Under the pieces are notes generated by a model that did no database searches, was not told where the DNA came from, and saw only the letters and a program-made list of their open reading frames with translations. This document shows, in pieces, positions 10,594 through 20,620 of a DNA stretch of 64,000 nucleotides. Both the position numbers and the translations under genes were made by a program. The DNA lies in the NCBI GenBank assembly GCA_009763385.1, contig CM019822.1, forward strand, positions 25,724,842-25,788,841, written 5' to 3'. This DNA comes from Coix lacryma-jobi var. lacryma-jobi (lineage: Eukaryota > Streptophyta > Magnoliopsida > Poales > Poaceae). The stretch's first letter is position 1, and every line of letters starts with the position of its first letter.

Positions 10594-11891
10594 TGTCGGG
10601 GGTCCACAAAAGGGTACCCCCGATCAACGCAAACTAATAGGTTAAACCTAGAACGCCTGTAAATAACAAACCTGACTAGTCTAACCTCTTAAAGAGACCA
10701 ACCCCTCGAGGCCCACAACGCTGGCCCACCAAGCCAGACCTCGGGCGAACGCGCGCTCTCCGTCTCGCCCGAGTTCACCGAGCCAGGCCTCGGGCTGACG
10801 CCCGTTCTCCATCTCGCCCGAGCCCTCCAAAGCCAGGCCCCGGGCGAGCGCCCCACTAAAACCTCGAGTCCTGGTATTTAGGGCTCGAGCCCCCCACAGC
10901 CGAACACCATACCTCGAGACCCCACGCAGGGGACCTCGAGCCTCTCTGGCACAGCAGCCTATCCCTCGAGGCGCTTATGCTGCCCTCGAGCGGCGCAGGC
11001 ATCGGATGACAACCCATACCGCGCATTTAATACATCCACCTACTCCAGTCACGTCCTCTGCAGCCCGACGTGTACCAAAGTAACCAGGGCAGAGTCAAGT
11101 CTCGTTTTCACCACAAGCATGGGCAAAAGGGCGCCAGTACGACACTGTTAACCCATACCCTACGCTGTTGCACGTCCAAGCCACGTCTCGAGGCCGGATG
11201 CCACTGCTCAATCAATTTCCACGGGACTTGTCCATACCTGCGGGGGCTCGAGCCCCCGTAGGCGCCACCTCGAGGCCGGCTCCGCGCCCTCGAGCCCTAA
11301 CTGCTTTCATGCTATTGGAAGACAGGTACCCCAAGATCCGGAGGGACCCCGCCGTGTCCTGTACGTGCCGGAATGGGTGTTGTACGGCTTCTACATCGTC
11401 ACGTCATCACGTCCGCGCCCGGGATGGAGGCCACGCCCCAAGGACGCCTCAACAGCAACGCCCACGTCGGCTCCAGTGGCCCCGACAAGACAGGGTTCCT
11501 ACCCCTCTCCGTATTGGGCATCGTACGCCCCGACACCTGTAATACCCTTGTGTAACCCTGGCCTCCCCTTGCTCTATAAAAGGGGACGCCAGGGCCCTTC
11601 GCGCGGGGGGGACAGGACGCGAGTCCACGGTTACACAACTCCGATAGACAACACACAAGTCCACACACGTACACACTTGAGTCCGGACTCCGGTCCACGC
11701 TCATTGAGCTTGTATTCGCCCCTGTACAAGCACTTAGGTGCAAGTAATAGAAGAACCTCCTCCCCCGGGACGTAGGCCTTCTTTGCCCGAACCAGGATAA
11801 ATCATTGTGTCATCTTGCATCACCATCCAGGAAGAGAGCACGCGATCACATTACTCGTTGGTGTCATACCCCCGGGTTCGAAACACCGACA
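10594..11891 (+). mobile_element. Solo LTR, complete, with 5-bp target-site duplication
   Basis: A 1298-bp unit begins TGTCGGGGGTCC and ends AAACACCGACA, with terminal inverted repeat TGTCGG/CCGACA, and is flanked by CCAAG on both sides (10589-10593 and 11892-11896). No internal PBS, coding region or second LTR follows, so it is a solo LTR left by LTR-LTR recombination. It is CTCGAG-rich (about a dozen CTCGAG hexamers) and retains a TATAAAAG promoter at 11575-11582. The same family supplies the LTR at 1-815. Frames of 60-136 codons inside are non-coding. Confidence 0.93.
11575..11582 (+). promoter_or_regulatory. TATA box of the solo LTR promoter
   Basis: TATAAAAG lies in CTTGCTCTATAAAAGGGGAC, about 320 bases before the LTR end, a normal position for the U3/R boundary. 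The equivalent site in the other LTR copy (about 523-531) has lost the TATA by a T-to-A change. Confidence 0.7.
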
Positions 11892-11970
11892 CCAAGTAAA
11901 GAGAAGATATGGTGCTTTAGTAGGGTAGATAATCATCCCATATATGCCCCTAACGATCGACCTGGACTCA

Positions 11971-12210
11971 TGGTCACTTGCCACGCCACAGATTCGTCGT
12001 GCCACAGTTTTTCTGGCAGCCGTTTGGTTCACTGCCACAGCTATGGCACGTCACACTTTCTTAGCACCATGTCCCACACGTCATAGACTCATTTTCGTGC
12101 CAAAGTTTGCCAGAAGTGTGGCTTCGATTTTGTTCGCCACACTTTCTGTGGCAGCCACAGTTTGCCGAAGGTCAGGCGTGGCAAGTTCCGGTCACCAACC
12201 AAACGGACCC
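11971..12210. mobile_element. MITE-like element with GCCAC-rich termini
   Basis: The right end reads CACCAACCAAACGGACCC, a typical grass MITE terminus in reverse, and the left end has TGGTCACTTGCCACGCCAC, which partly complements the right. The interior is full of CCACA/TGTGG words. Related elements occur at 23467-23723 and 35250-35474. Exact left end and duplication are not clear. Confidence 0.5.
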
Positions 12211-12309
12211 TAATCCTGCTAGCACCTCAGGTCTGCTCCGCGTTTTCTCACGGTCACGGCTCCACGGACGCATCATGGCGCCATGGCCGATGGCCCCCGT
12301 CCAACCACA

Positions 12310-13844
12310 CCTTGTTCCCTGATCTCAAAAGTTGAAAGAAGACTAAATGGTGTCAGTAGATTTCTTTATTACCAAGGTAGACTGATACTAGTCAACTCAA
12401 TTTTCTCTGCACTACCAACTTTCTACATGTGCACTCTTCAAATTCCACCAACAGTCCTAAGCCAAATAGACAAACATAGGAAACACTGCTTGTGGAGTGG
12501 GGGAGAAATCAACAGGAAAGGTGGCTGCCTAGCTGCATGGGAGGTTGCCTGCAGAACAGAAGAGAGAGGTCTAGGTATCATAAACATGAAAGATCAAAAC
12601 ATAGCTCTGTTGCTCAAATTCTTGGATAAATTCTACAATCCGGCTGACATACCTTGGGTCAAGCTAACCTAGAGCAAGCTCTATAGTAATACAGATTTCC
12701 CACCACATGCTAAAAGACTTGTGGGTTCATTTTGGTGGAAAGATATTCTCAAGTTAATGGACAAGTTTCAGCAGATGACTACATGTAAACCAAATAGAGG
12801 GAACTCTGTGTTATTTTGGAGTGACAAATGGGCTTCAACAATCGTCCAGAATGCCTTTCCTCAACTTTTTTCATTTGCTAAGAAAAAAAATTGTTCAATA
12901 AGGTATTTCATACAACAAGAGATAAGTAGACTCTTCTATCTGTCACTTTCCCTTCAGGCTTCCAATCAGTCAACTGCGCTCCAGAATACTTTAGAACAAG
13001 TAGATTGGAACATAGATGAGAATGATGTATGGTTGTATGTTTGGAGTTCAGGCAATTTCAGCAGCAAAAAATCATAGGGCCTGTTTGGATCACGGCTTCC
13101 CAGGCAAGCTCCTGTCCAGGCAGCGATCCTGGCCCCAAGCGCTCGAAATCGAACGCCTGGGAGCCGTGCTCGTGCTAGGCAGATTTGCCACGCTCCGATC
13201 CAAACTAGTCCATACTGTTTCATGCAGGGTACAGTTGAGGCTTCCCCTCTCTTTACCTGGCTTTGGACCTCAAGTAATTTGGGAAAGCACAAAATTTTCT
13301 TTTGGCTCCTTCTCAGAGATAGACTTAACACTAGAAATTTATTGAGAAGGAAAAACAGGACTTTGGATGACTATACTTGTGCTCTATGTTCAACTAACAG
13401 TGAAGAGACTAGCTTCCACCTCTTTTTTGAATGTCCCTTCAGTAGAAGTTGTTGGAATGTCATCTCAATTCAGTGGAACTTGCTACTTCCACCGCTAGAT
13501 ATGGTAATTGATGCAAGAAATGTGTTTGGCAATCTCATCTTTAGGGAAATTATGATAACAGTCTGTTGGATCATTTAGACTACTAGAAATAAAGTGATTT
13601 TTGACAGGGCAAGCTTTGCACTTAGCAAATGGGTAGATGGCTTTAAGAGGGAGCTTGGCTTGGTTTGCATCAAGGCTAAGAACAGTGTGAAGCTTTGTTT
13701 AGATTTGTGGTTAGAGAATATACCCTAATGTACAATCTTACTCTTTTTTTGTTGGCTTTGCAAGCTTTGTAATTTGTACAGGAAAATATATATAATGAAA
13801 ATTTTAAGTAGGGGCCTCCCGTGCTGCTTCCTTCAAAAAAAAAA
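12310..13844 (+). pseudogene. 5'-truncated L1-type LINE: RT C-terminus and zf-RVT domain
   Basis: Plus-strand code covers the end of a non-LTR reverse transcriptase (RFLYYQGRLILVNSIFSALPTFYM; CLWSGG; GGCLAAWEVAC; FWSDKW) followed by the Cys/His zf-RVT module (LGKHKIFFWLLLRDRLNTRN, CALCSTNSEETSFHLFFECPF). An in-frame TAG at about 12670, a second stop near 13576 and the MITE at 13077-13211 disable it. The 3' end has an A-run at 13835-13844. 5' truncation and poly(A) are typical of LINE insertions; no convincing target duplication was found at the left end. In intact elements the product is the RT/endonuclease ORF2. Confidence 0.9.
13077..13211. mobile_element. Small MITE inserted in the LINE reading frame
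   Basis: Ends GGGCCTGTTTGGATC and GATCCAAACTAGTCC are imperfect inverted repeats, and ATA (or CATA) flanks both sides (13073-13076 and 13211-13214). Length is about 135 bp. The LINE frame stops within the first bases of this insert and resumes in register after it, which supports these boundaries. Superfamily could be PIF/Harbinger- or hAT-like. Confidence 0.78.
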
Positions 13845-14134
13845 TGTCCATGGAGTATGCTGCATGCAAGGCCGAAGCGAGAAATCAGGCGCAAAGCGCC
13901 TTTCATCATCAGCGAAAACGACAGCTTACCCCCAATATAATGATTAATGAACCGGGGGCGCATTTCCGTGCGCGTAGCGTCGTCATTCATTCAGGCAAGC
14001 ATGGCACGCACAGCTCTTTCTTTTGGCTTGATCATGTTCCGGATTGGCTAGTAGTACTAGCAAGCCGTGATTGTACTCCTATCATGGATTAATGAAGTTT
14101 TGTGATTCTCAAAAAAAAAAAAAAAAAAAAAAAA
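13845..14134 (+). mobile_element. Possible poly(A)-ended retroposon fragment
   Basis: About 260 bp of unique-looking sequence ends in ATTAATGAAGTTTTGTGATTCTC followed by a run of about 25 A (14110-14134). The tail resembles plant LINE 3' ends. There is no coding sequence and no target-site duplication that I can define. Confidence 0.35.
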
Positions 14135-15508
14135 ACTCCAATGGCTTAACAGAAAACCCAACCTGCTCTTCCCTCGGACAGCCAGGAAGCAGACCACTTT
14201 TTGGGCCGACTGCACAAAACGCCTTTTCCCCGAACGAATCTGCGGTGCGAAAATGCGAAATGGTGAATCTGCGCGTGCGACCCAAAACGACGACACACGA
14301 CACGAGCCTCGCCGTCGCGGCGTCGCCGGCAACAGCGGCTCCGACGGATTCCTTGCGTACCGCGCACTCATCCAATGATCCCAATGACAGCAAGGATCCC
14401 TCCCAGCCGCATGTCCCCCATGCCCCACGCATGATGACATCCCACGCATGGCTGGTGGCGTGCCTCCGAAGCGAGAGGAGAGTGTGGCGGCGGGGCGGGG
14501 CGGGGCGGGGCTGGCGCCGTACTTGAGCGACGTGGCGCAGGGACGACACGGACAGCGATCTGCATGCGCCGGTGCGGGCCGCGGGCCGCGGGCCGCAGGC
14601 GATCAGATCAGATCACCTTCAATTCATTCACGGTGATGGCGCGAACTCCGCTGATCGATCCCGCCCGCCGGTCCGCCACCTCCCCACCAACCGCCGGCAT
14701 GTCACGCTGGCACTGCTGTGTTTGCCCGCTTGTGTCCTGGATCCCGAACCCTTTTTCCAGAGGCGTGGCCTGCATCATCCGCTTTGTGACTTGTGAGTGT
14801 ACATTCGTGTCGTGGCGACTGCTCATCGGTGACCGCTGGTGCGAAACGAAATGGTGGGTGAGAAGATTTTCTAATCATTTCACGTGGATGTCCAGATTTA
14901 ACATCTTTGATACTTTGTTAGCTTACGTACACGGGACTTGGCGGTGCACGGATTTACATTTACCTAGGTAGATAGATAACTCAACTAGATTAAGCGAGGG
15001 CTCTATCTATATTGCTGAGCGCGAATAAATAGGTCTTTCCGTTTTAAATTATAAGTTGTTTACTACTGTATGAGTATTTACCAATTTTTGCTCCTCGGTC
15101 TCTCGGGGAAAAGATAGACGAACGAAGCAGTAGTTTTTTCCCACCTTAAATGACTTCTGGGCCCAGCATCTTTTCATGACACCAGACTAATTCATGTTGG
15201 GCCCAGCGGCTGGGCTGTTTGTTCATCAAAACAGAAAAAAGCCCAACTACATAGTGACTACTTTTTTTCCTTTCAGAAAAAGTCCCGGATAATAATAATA
15301 ATGATTGCATCAAAAAAAAATCAAGGACGCATTAGTTTCTGTCAGCGTTTTTTTTTCAAATAGTACACTATATCATTTCCCGCTTTCCACATCTAGATCC
15401 AAGCAAGACAGGGAAGTTTTTTTGTTGGGTGATCTAATAAAGCGTCCGTGCTTTTACAGCTGCACATGATCACTCACATAGTCACATGGACGTGTTCCTA
15501 TCTACTAG
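14135..15508. other. Gene-free region, GC-rich then AT-rich
   Basis: 14240-14830 is GC-rich with CpG-dense words, a G-rich run (GGCGGGGCGGGGCGGGGC at 14490-14507) and a GCGGGCCGCGGGCCGCGGGCC triplication (14574-14600). Several overlapping frames up to 151 codons are open on both strands but none has a domain or homopolymer-free coding look. 14975-15508 is AT-rich and has no feature I can name. A promoter or first exon of an unrecognised gene cannot be excluded. Confidence 0.35.
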
Positions 15509-15510
15509 TA

Positions 15511-15768
15511 CTCCCTCCATCCCAAATTATAAGACATTCCAAGAATCTTGGAGAGTCAAAGTTTTTTAACTTTGACCAAAATTTTAGAGAGAACATAAAG
15601 ATTTATGACATCTAGTATGTATGTTATGAAAATATAACTAATGAAGAATCTCATTGTACTTAGTTGGTATCATAAATATTATTATATTATTATATAAATT
15701 TGGTCAAAGTTGAAAAACTTTGACTCTCCAAGATTCTTGGAATGTCTTATAATTTGGAATGGAGGGAG
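15511..15768. mobile_element. Stowaway MITE
   Basis: Terminal inverted repeats CTCCCTCCATCCCAAATTAT and their near-perfect complement at the right end enclose 258 bp, flanked by the TA target duplication (15509-15510 and 15769-15770). Arms pair for at least 60 bp (ATAAGACATTCCAAGAATCTTGG and complement). This is the diagnostic Tc1/mariner-derived Stowaway structure of grasses. Confidence 0.95.
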
Positions 15769-15770
15769 TA

Positions 15771-16538
15771 CTTCATACCTGCAAACGCGCCGTGGTAACT
15801 GCACCAACCAACTCTGAATCCCCCGACAGCGAAATGCTCATTCGCTCCGATTGCCAATTCAATTTACACCGGTACTGCATGAAGTTTGCATGAGCTATTT
15901 TTTAGCAGTTCTAATGCATACAAATCGTTAACTGAAGCCACTTTAAGTCCTGCCGAGAAGAGAGCCTCACATAGACATCTGCGGATGTTGCTAGCCATTT
16001 CATACAAATCGTAATAGTTATACATTATATCCTACTCTGAATTCTGAACCAACACAAACGCGATCGATCTTTTGTCCAACAGAGTGCAAATTAAGGGCTA
16101 CAAAATTTTCAGCAACGGTACCAATAAAAGTCGTCAAGATCTAGTGAATCTGTGTAATTCTGTATACATAACATGATCACGGTAAATAAGCTGCACAGAG
16201 AAAATTTATTCAACGGCCGTAGAAATAATGCACCATCAGAATATACACAAATCCTCTCTCTATAGAACCAAAATGTAGTGCGGTAAAACTGTAAAAGTAC
16301 AGGGTGACACCCGCGGGCAGAACACTAAACCACCACCCGCCCGCGGATCCAAAGCAACTTAACCAATGCATCATCATCATCATCGTACATCAAGAATAGG
16401 GCCAGTAAAATTAAATAACAACACGAAAGAAAAAAGAGATGAAATGGAAATGGAGCAGCAACGTCGAGGCACGGGGAGGGACGACGGCATCGGCGGGAGT
16501 AGGAGGAGGGGTCGGAGTCGGAGTCGGAAGTCTACTAC
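15771..16538. other. Spacer and probable 3' UTR of the arabinogalactan gene
   Basis: The right part (about 16200-16538) is probably the 3' untranslated region of the minus-strand AGP gene. It has no repeat or frame of its own that I can support. 15771-16200 is ordinary AT-rich spacer. Confidence 0.4.
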
Positions 16539-17207
16539 TCAAAGCAGGACGGCGAGGCCCGCGCCCGCCAACGCCACCACCGTGGCGAAGCCGGCGGCGC
16601 GCGCGCTCGCACCGGAGTCCTCGCTCGTCGGCGTGCCCGTGGGCGAGAGCGAGGGCGCCGGGGACGTCGCGGCGGCGGGGCTCGGCGCCTTGGGGCTCTT
16701 CGGGGACGCGGCCGGTGTCACGACGGGCGGGAGTGCCGGGGCGACGGTCGGGGCCGGCGTGGGGCGCGGTGGCCGGTGGCGGGTGGGGCGGCGGCGGGGG
16801 GGGGGGGGGGGGGAGGGGGGGGGGGCGCGGGGGCGCGGGGGGCGGGAGCGGGTGGCGGGCGCGGGGGGCGGGGGCGGCGGAGTGGGGGAGGGGAGGGGCG
16901 GGGCGGCGGCGGCGCGGGCGGCGTGGCGGGGCGGGGGGGGGGGGGGGGGGGGGGCGGGTCGGGGCGGAGGGCGTGGTGTGGGAGCCGGAGGAGGAGTGGT
17001 CGGGCGGGGGCGGCGTCGGGGAGCCGGAGGAGGAGTGGTCGGTGCCTGGGGCGGCGTGGTCGGAGCCGGAGGAGGAGTGGTGGGCGCGGGAGGCGGGTTG
17101 CCTGCCGGAGGCGCTTGAGGTGGGGCGTTCGGCGCCGGCGGTGACTGCTGCGCCGCGCAGGAGGCGATCAGGAGCGCGAGGACGAGTGGGCGGAGAAGAG
17201 GCGCCAT
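16539..17207 (-). CDS. Classical arabinogalactan protein (AGP), GPI-anchored
   Basis: The single-exon product has 222 residues and the three parts of a classical AGP. An N-terminal signal peptide (MAPLLRPLVLALLIASCAAQ, cleavage near residue 19) comes first. Next is a Pro/Ala/Thr/Ser-rich middle (about residues 20-185) with many AP, SP and TP pairs that would be hydroxylated and carry arabinogalactan. The last part is a GPI signal: small residues (SEDSGASA), a short spacer and a hydrophobic tail AGFATVVALAGAGLAVLL. Such proteins sit on the outer plasma membrane and in the wall. Runs of consecutive Pro and an Arg-rich patch (RRRPRP, TRHRPPRP) in the middle are more extensin- or PRP-like than usual. 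Two pure G runs on the plus strand lie in the coding region, so length and local frame may contain sequencing error. A plus-strand Gly-rich reading of the same bases is a shadow. Confidence 0.85.
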   Translation of the reverse strand: MAPLLRPLVLALLIASCAAQQSPPAPNAPPQAPPAGNPPPAPTTPPPAPTTPPQAPTTPPPAPRRRPRPTTPPPAPTPRPPPRPAPPPPPPPPRHAARAAAAPPLPSPTPPPPPPAPATRSRPPRPRAPPPSPPPPPRRRPTRHRPPRPTPAPTVAPALPPVVTPAASPKSPKAPSPAAATSPAPSLSPTGTPTSEDSGASARAAGFATVVALAGAGLAVLL

Positions 17208-17270
17208 TTCCTGTGGGTTCCTTGAGCTGATCGAGCTCGAGCAGTGGGAGGAAGCGAGCAGGAGAGCGAT

Positions 17271-17280
17271 GGTTTATATA
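17271..17280 (-). promoter_or_regulatory. TATA box upstream of the AGP gene
   Basis: The minus strand reads TATATAAACC here, 64 bases upstream of the AGP start codon. This would place transcription start near 17245 and give a short 5' UTR of about 40 bases. Confidence 0.65.
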
Positions 17281-17299
17281 GCGTGGGCGCCGTGGCGGC

Positions 17300-17958
17300 G
17301 ATCAGCAGGGCTTAACCTCCAGCCAGCTCACTGCTCAGTCCCACTGATTGTGGTGCAGCTAGCTAAGCTCGCAATCAAGGTGGATCGGAGGTCGATCGAG
17401 TACGTTTACGGTCACAGTTATTTTGCTAAGTACTCGCACATTACTACATAATCTTTGTGTACTTATCAACGTATCTGCGTACGTATGCCTACGTACTACG
17501 TACTCGTATCTGAGAGTGAAGGGTACATATATGCAGTACGCGATTACAGCGTCGTAGCCAGGGCTGTCTACGTAAACGAATGCATGTGTGCGTGGTGAAT
17601 GCTGATGGCCCGATCTCGATCTGTCCTTGTATATCGGTTGGTGCAAATGCCAGCGGCCCAGCTCGATCGGCAGCTGATCCGTAGCCTTTTCCTGTCCTGA
17701 CTTTTTGCTCCTCAGGGCGTGACGGTTGTTCCATGGAGGTTGAAAACAATTTGTCTGCGTGTCCTTTGCTTCTCAATAGTGCACGAGAAGCGAAAAGTAG
17801 CTGCTGAGCCAAAAGGAACACACCTAACTTCTAGTACGTCAAGTTATAGAGAACATTCGCTAAAAAAAACTTGTTGTGAACATTAGCTAAGGAAACGTTA
17901 TATACGTACAATGAACATTAATTAGAACGGAAAAAGCTTTATCATATAGGGGAAAAAA
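17300..17958. other. Upstream region of the AGP gene
   Basis: Probable promoter and upstream sequence of the minus-strand AGP gene. It is rich in TACGTA words (several at 17460-17510) and CGATCG-type palindromes, consistent with promoter DNA. A 110-codon minus-strand frame has no recognisable features. Confidence 0.35.
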
Positions 17959-17973
17959 TCCACCCTCGTACTC

Positions 17974-18602
17974 TTTTTTTTGACGAAAAAAGAATTATAT
18001 TAAAATATAGCTGAGTACATCATCACATTACAATTTACAAGTACTCTGGAAAAAAACCTATAACCAGAAACTGATTTTCATCTATATTGCACTCACACTG
18101 TGAATGACTCAAACTCTCAAATTCAAACCTATTTGACGCTTCATATGTATAACCGCACAGACAAATACTCGACAATAATTGTTTTAGGCCAGACAATAGA
18201 TGTCCAACGGACGGCCAACATTCCTGCAGGTGGAGTTGAGAAACTTCTTCTTTCTCGTGTCTTCCTTCTTCTTCTTTCTGCCACCGAAGAGTGAGGAAGA
18301 CTGATCTGAAACTTATTCTCCCTAGTCCTTCATTGTGGCCAGATCTAACCACAACAAAACAGAGAAGAGACCGGAGAAAATTATTTCATGACGACGACAT
18401 CATCTCCGCCTTGATGCCGCCATTCGGAAACACAAATCTTCATGTCGTCATGCTGATGAAGATACTGATGCCGAAGTTGTCGCCCCCATCTTCAACGAAG
18501 CCGCCATGGCGAAGACAATTTCATTCTTCCTCTTCACCGTCGCTGAAGAGGAGGAGAAGAAGATAAATCTCCAATACCACAATACTTGACATGGAGAGAC
18601 TT
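17974..18602 (-). mobile_element. Poly(A) retroposon, copy 2 of 3, 5'-truncated
   Basis: In minus orientation the unit ends in an A-run (plus-strand T at 17974-17981). It is flanked by a perfect 15-bp duplication TCCACCCTCGTACTC (17959-17973 and 18603-18617). It matches the 3' 0.6 kb of the other two copies and starts at GTCTCTCCATG, so it lacks their 5' part. A frame of 105 codons (18035-18352) shares about 70 residues with one in copy 3 (ISFRSVF, TLRWQKEEEGRHEKEEVSQL) but is disrupted in copy 1. Confidence 0.92.
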
Positions 18603-18669
18603 TCCACCCTCGTACTCGAAATTCCCTTTTGTGTCTCTCTCATCTTCTATGACATTTTTCTCAACTCTG

Positions 18670-18928
18670 ACAAAATTGCTCGTAGTTAGGATTCTGAGAA
18701 GTGTTGCATTTCCTTACGAAATGCAGCCAAAAAGGTTTATCTCAGCACAATAGGTGGCAGGTGGCCTTAGAGCCAATTGGGACCGCCATACTACAAACTA
18801 ACAAAATTGCTCGTAGTTAGGATTCTGAGAAGTGTTGCATTTCCTTACGAAATGCAGCCAAAAAGGTTTATCTCAGCACAATAGGTGGCAGGTGGCCTTA
18901 GAGCCAATTGGGACCGCCATACTACAAA
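18670..18928. repeat. Perfect 131-bp tandem duplication
   Basis: The sequence starting ACAAAATTGCTCGTAGTTAG at 18670 repeats at 18801 and is identical by eye up to ACTACAAA near 18926. The lack of differences indicates a recent duplication or an assembly effect. Confidence 0.92.
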
Positions 18929-19632
18929 TTTTACAAAGGCGGTCAAAATCGATTAAATGAGGCAGTTTTTGTAACCACCTAAAAGCAAAGGTCACAGTAA
19001 ATGTAACGTTAACCAAAGCGGTCCAAATGCCACCTTTGGTAAATCAAATGAAAAAAAACAAAAAAAAGCTTCTACCTAGCCCTAACCGGGCCTAGATCTA
19101 GGCCTCATGCCGCCATCGGATCCACACCACTCATCTCCGCCGCCAAGGACGAGGTGGGGACCAGATCTGCCTCTGGGGAAGAGATGGAGGTCGGATTTGC
19201 CGCCGGGGACGAGGTGGGGGCTAGATCTGCCTCCACGAACAAGGTGGCGGACGATCAGCCCCTAGGGATGAAACCCTAAGTGGCTAAGTGCGGTAAGCAA
19301 TATATATACATTGAGGGTCCTATCGGGCCGAGATGGGCTGTTTGAGCTCTTAGATTGACCAGTATTATCCAAGGTGGGCCTTATAGTGTACCCGTCTCAA
19401 TTAATGTATTAACCGACGCGTTTGCGTTAGAATAACCGTCTCGATTAATTGATATTAATCGAGGCGGGCAGTTCAAGGTGCTCTCCTCGGTTAATTGATT
19501 TTGCAAAGCGGTTGTTGTAACCGCCTCGGTTAATCCAGACATTAACCGAGGCGGTTGAAATTCCTGCTCACCTTCGACGACGACCTATTTCAAAACGTCT
19601 CGCAAAAGATTTTTCGTAGTAGTGGAGCCATC
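18929..19632. mobile_element. CACTA-type transposon remnant
   Basis: The right end, in reverse, reads CACTACTACGAAAAATC, a CACTA-superfamily terminus. Inward lie repeated subterminal motifs (CCGCCTCGGTTAAT, ATTAACCGAGGCGG, AATCGAGGCGGG) at 19430-19560. The left part has matching AAAGGCGGTC-like words. No transposase is present. The left terminus is not clear and may include the 131-bp duplication, which carries a degraded GCTCGTAGTTAG. Confidence 0.6.
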
Positions 19633-20380
19633 AGTGATGGAGGAGAATGTGAGGCAAAAACCCGCCGTGACGTAGCCAGAGGTAGTGATGGATTTAGCAA
19701 AGGGAGGCACTGAAAATGGGAGAATGAAGAAAGGCATCGTGAAAGCACCACGTGGAGAGGGTGCCTGGTGGCCGGTGATGTGCTATTGAGGAGGACAAAT
19801 TGAAACAAAGAGACATGTGCCCATTGGATCTTGATCTAAGGGCCAAAAAAAGTAAAGTGTAGGAGAGGGAAAAAATTCCTCGAGTCAAGTCCAATTAGAA
19901 ACAAATGATGAAATGGGATGTTAATTATGGCTTGTCTATTCCTTATTCTGCGCTTTCCCAATACACGCTCTGGACTTTTATAACATCGGAGTAATATGTT
20001 TATGAAATGAAATAGTTTGACATCATCTTATTTAGGTTTAAAGGATCATCATAAATAACCCATTCACTCTCCTTCCTGTCCAATTCTTACAATTATTTGT
20101 TCAATGAGAACAAATTAGCTGTAGTGACTAGTGAGAAGCTAAGCTCTTTTCGTAAACTTATTATTATGGAGGATGATTTCTATTCTAGGCTGTCAAGGGC
20201 TACTGCAACGGCAGCACCATTACAATAATAAAGAGCATGTCACTCCTGCCGCCTCTGATCAATGATTAAAGAAGCAAAAGGGGGGGTCTACTGACTAAAG
20301 GTAAAGGCTAAGCAACCGGCTTTTCCAGGTCATCATTTTATATGATATAGTAGAACGTTTAAGGACTATATTTTAGCAAA
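19633..20380. other. Gene-free spacer
   Basis: AT-rich sequence without repeat boundaries or convincing frames. Nothing supported. Confidence 0.4.
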
Positions 20381-20620
20381 GCCCTGTTTAGTTACCTCCA
20401 TTTTGCAAAATTTTCTATCACATCAACCATCACATCAATGTTTGGACGCATGCATGGAGCATTAAATGTAGGTAAAAAAATAACTAATTGTACTTTTAGT
20501 ATGTATATGTCGAGACGAATCTTTTGAGTGTAGGTAGTCTATATTTGGACAAAGTTTGTCAAATAACAACGAAAGTGCTACAGGAAAAAAATTTGCAAAA
20601 TTTCCCAACTAAACACACCC
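20381..20620. mobile_element. MITE with GCCCTGTTTAGTT terminus
   Basis: The left end GCCCTGTTTAGTTACC and right end CCCAACTAAACACACCC are imperfect inverted repeats. The inner part (CAAAATTTTC... and GCAAAATTTCCCAACT; ATGTATATGTCGAGACGAATC) is a very common grass MITE pattern. AAA flanks both ends. Confidence 0.75.

Noticed and set aside
14071..14971. Protein genes of 130-151 codons
   Set aside because: Overlapping frames on both strands, partly starting within an A-run (14110-14134), with no conserved motif.
16366..17230. Long plus-strand Gly-rich frames of 250 and 263 codons
   Set aside because: They are the antisense of the AGP gene; the poly-Gly content only mirrors Pro codons. The minus strand alone has a signal peptide and GPI tail.
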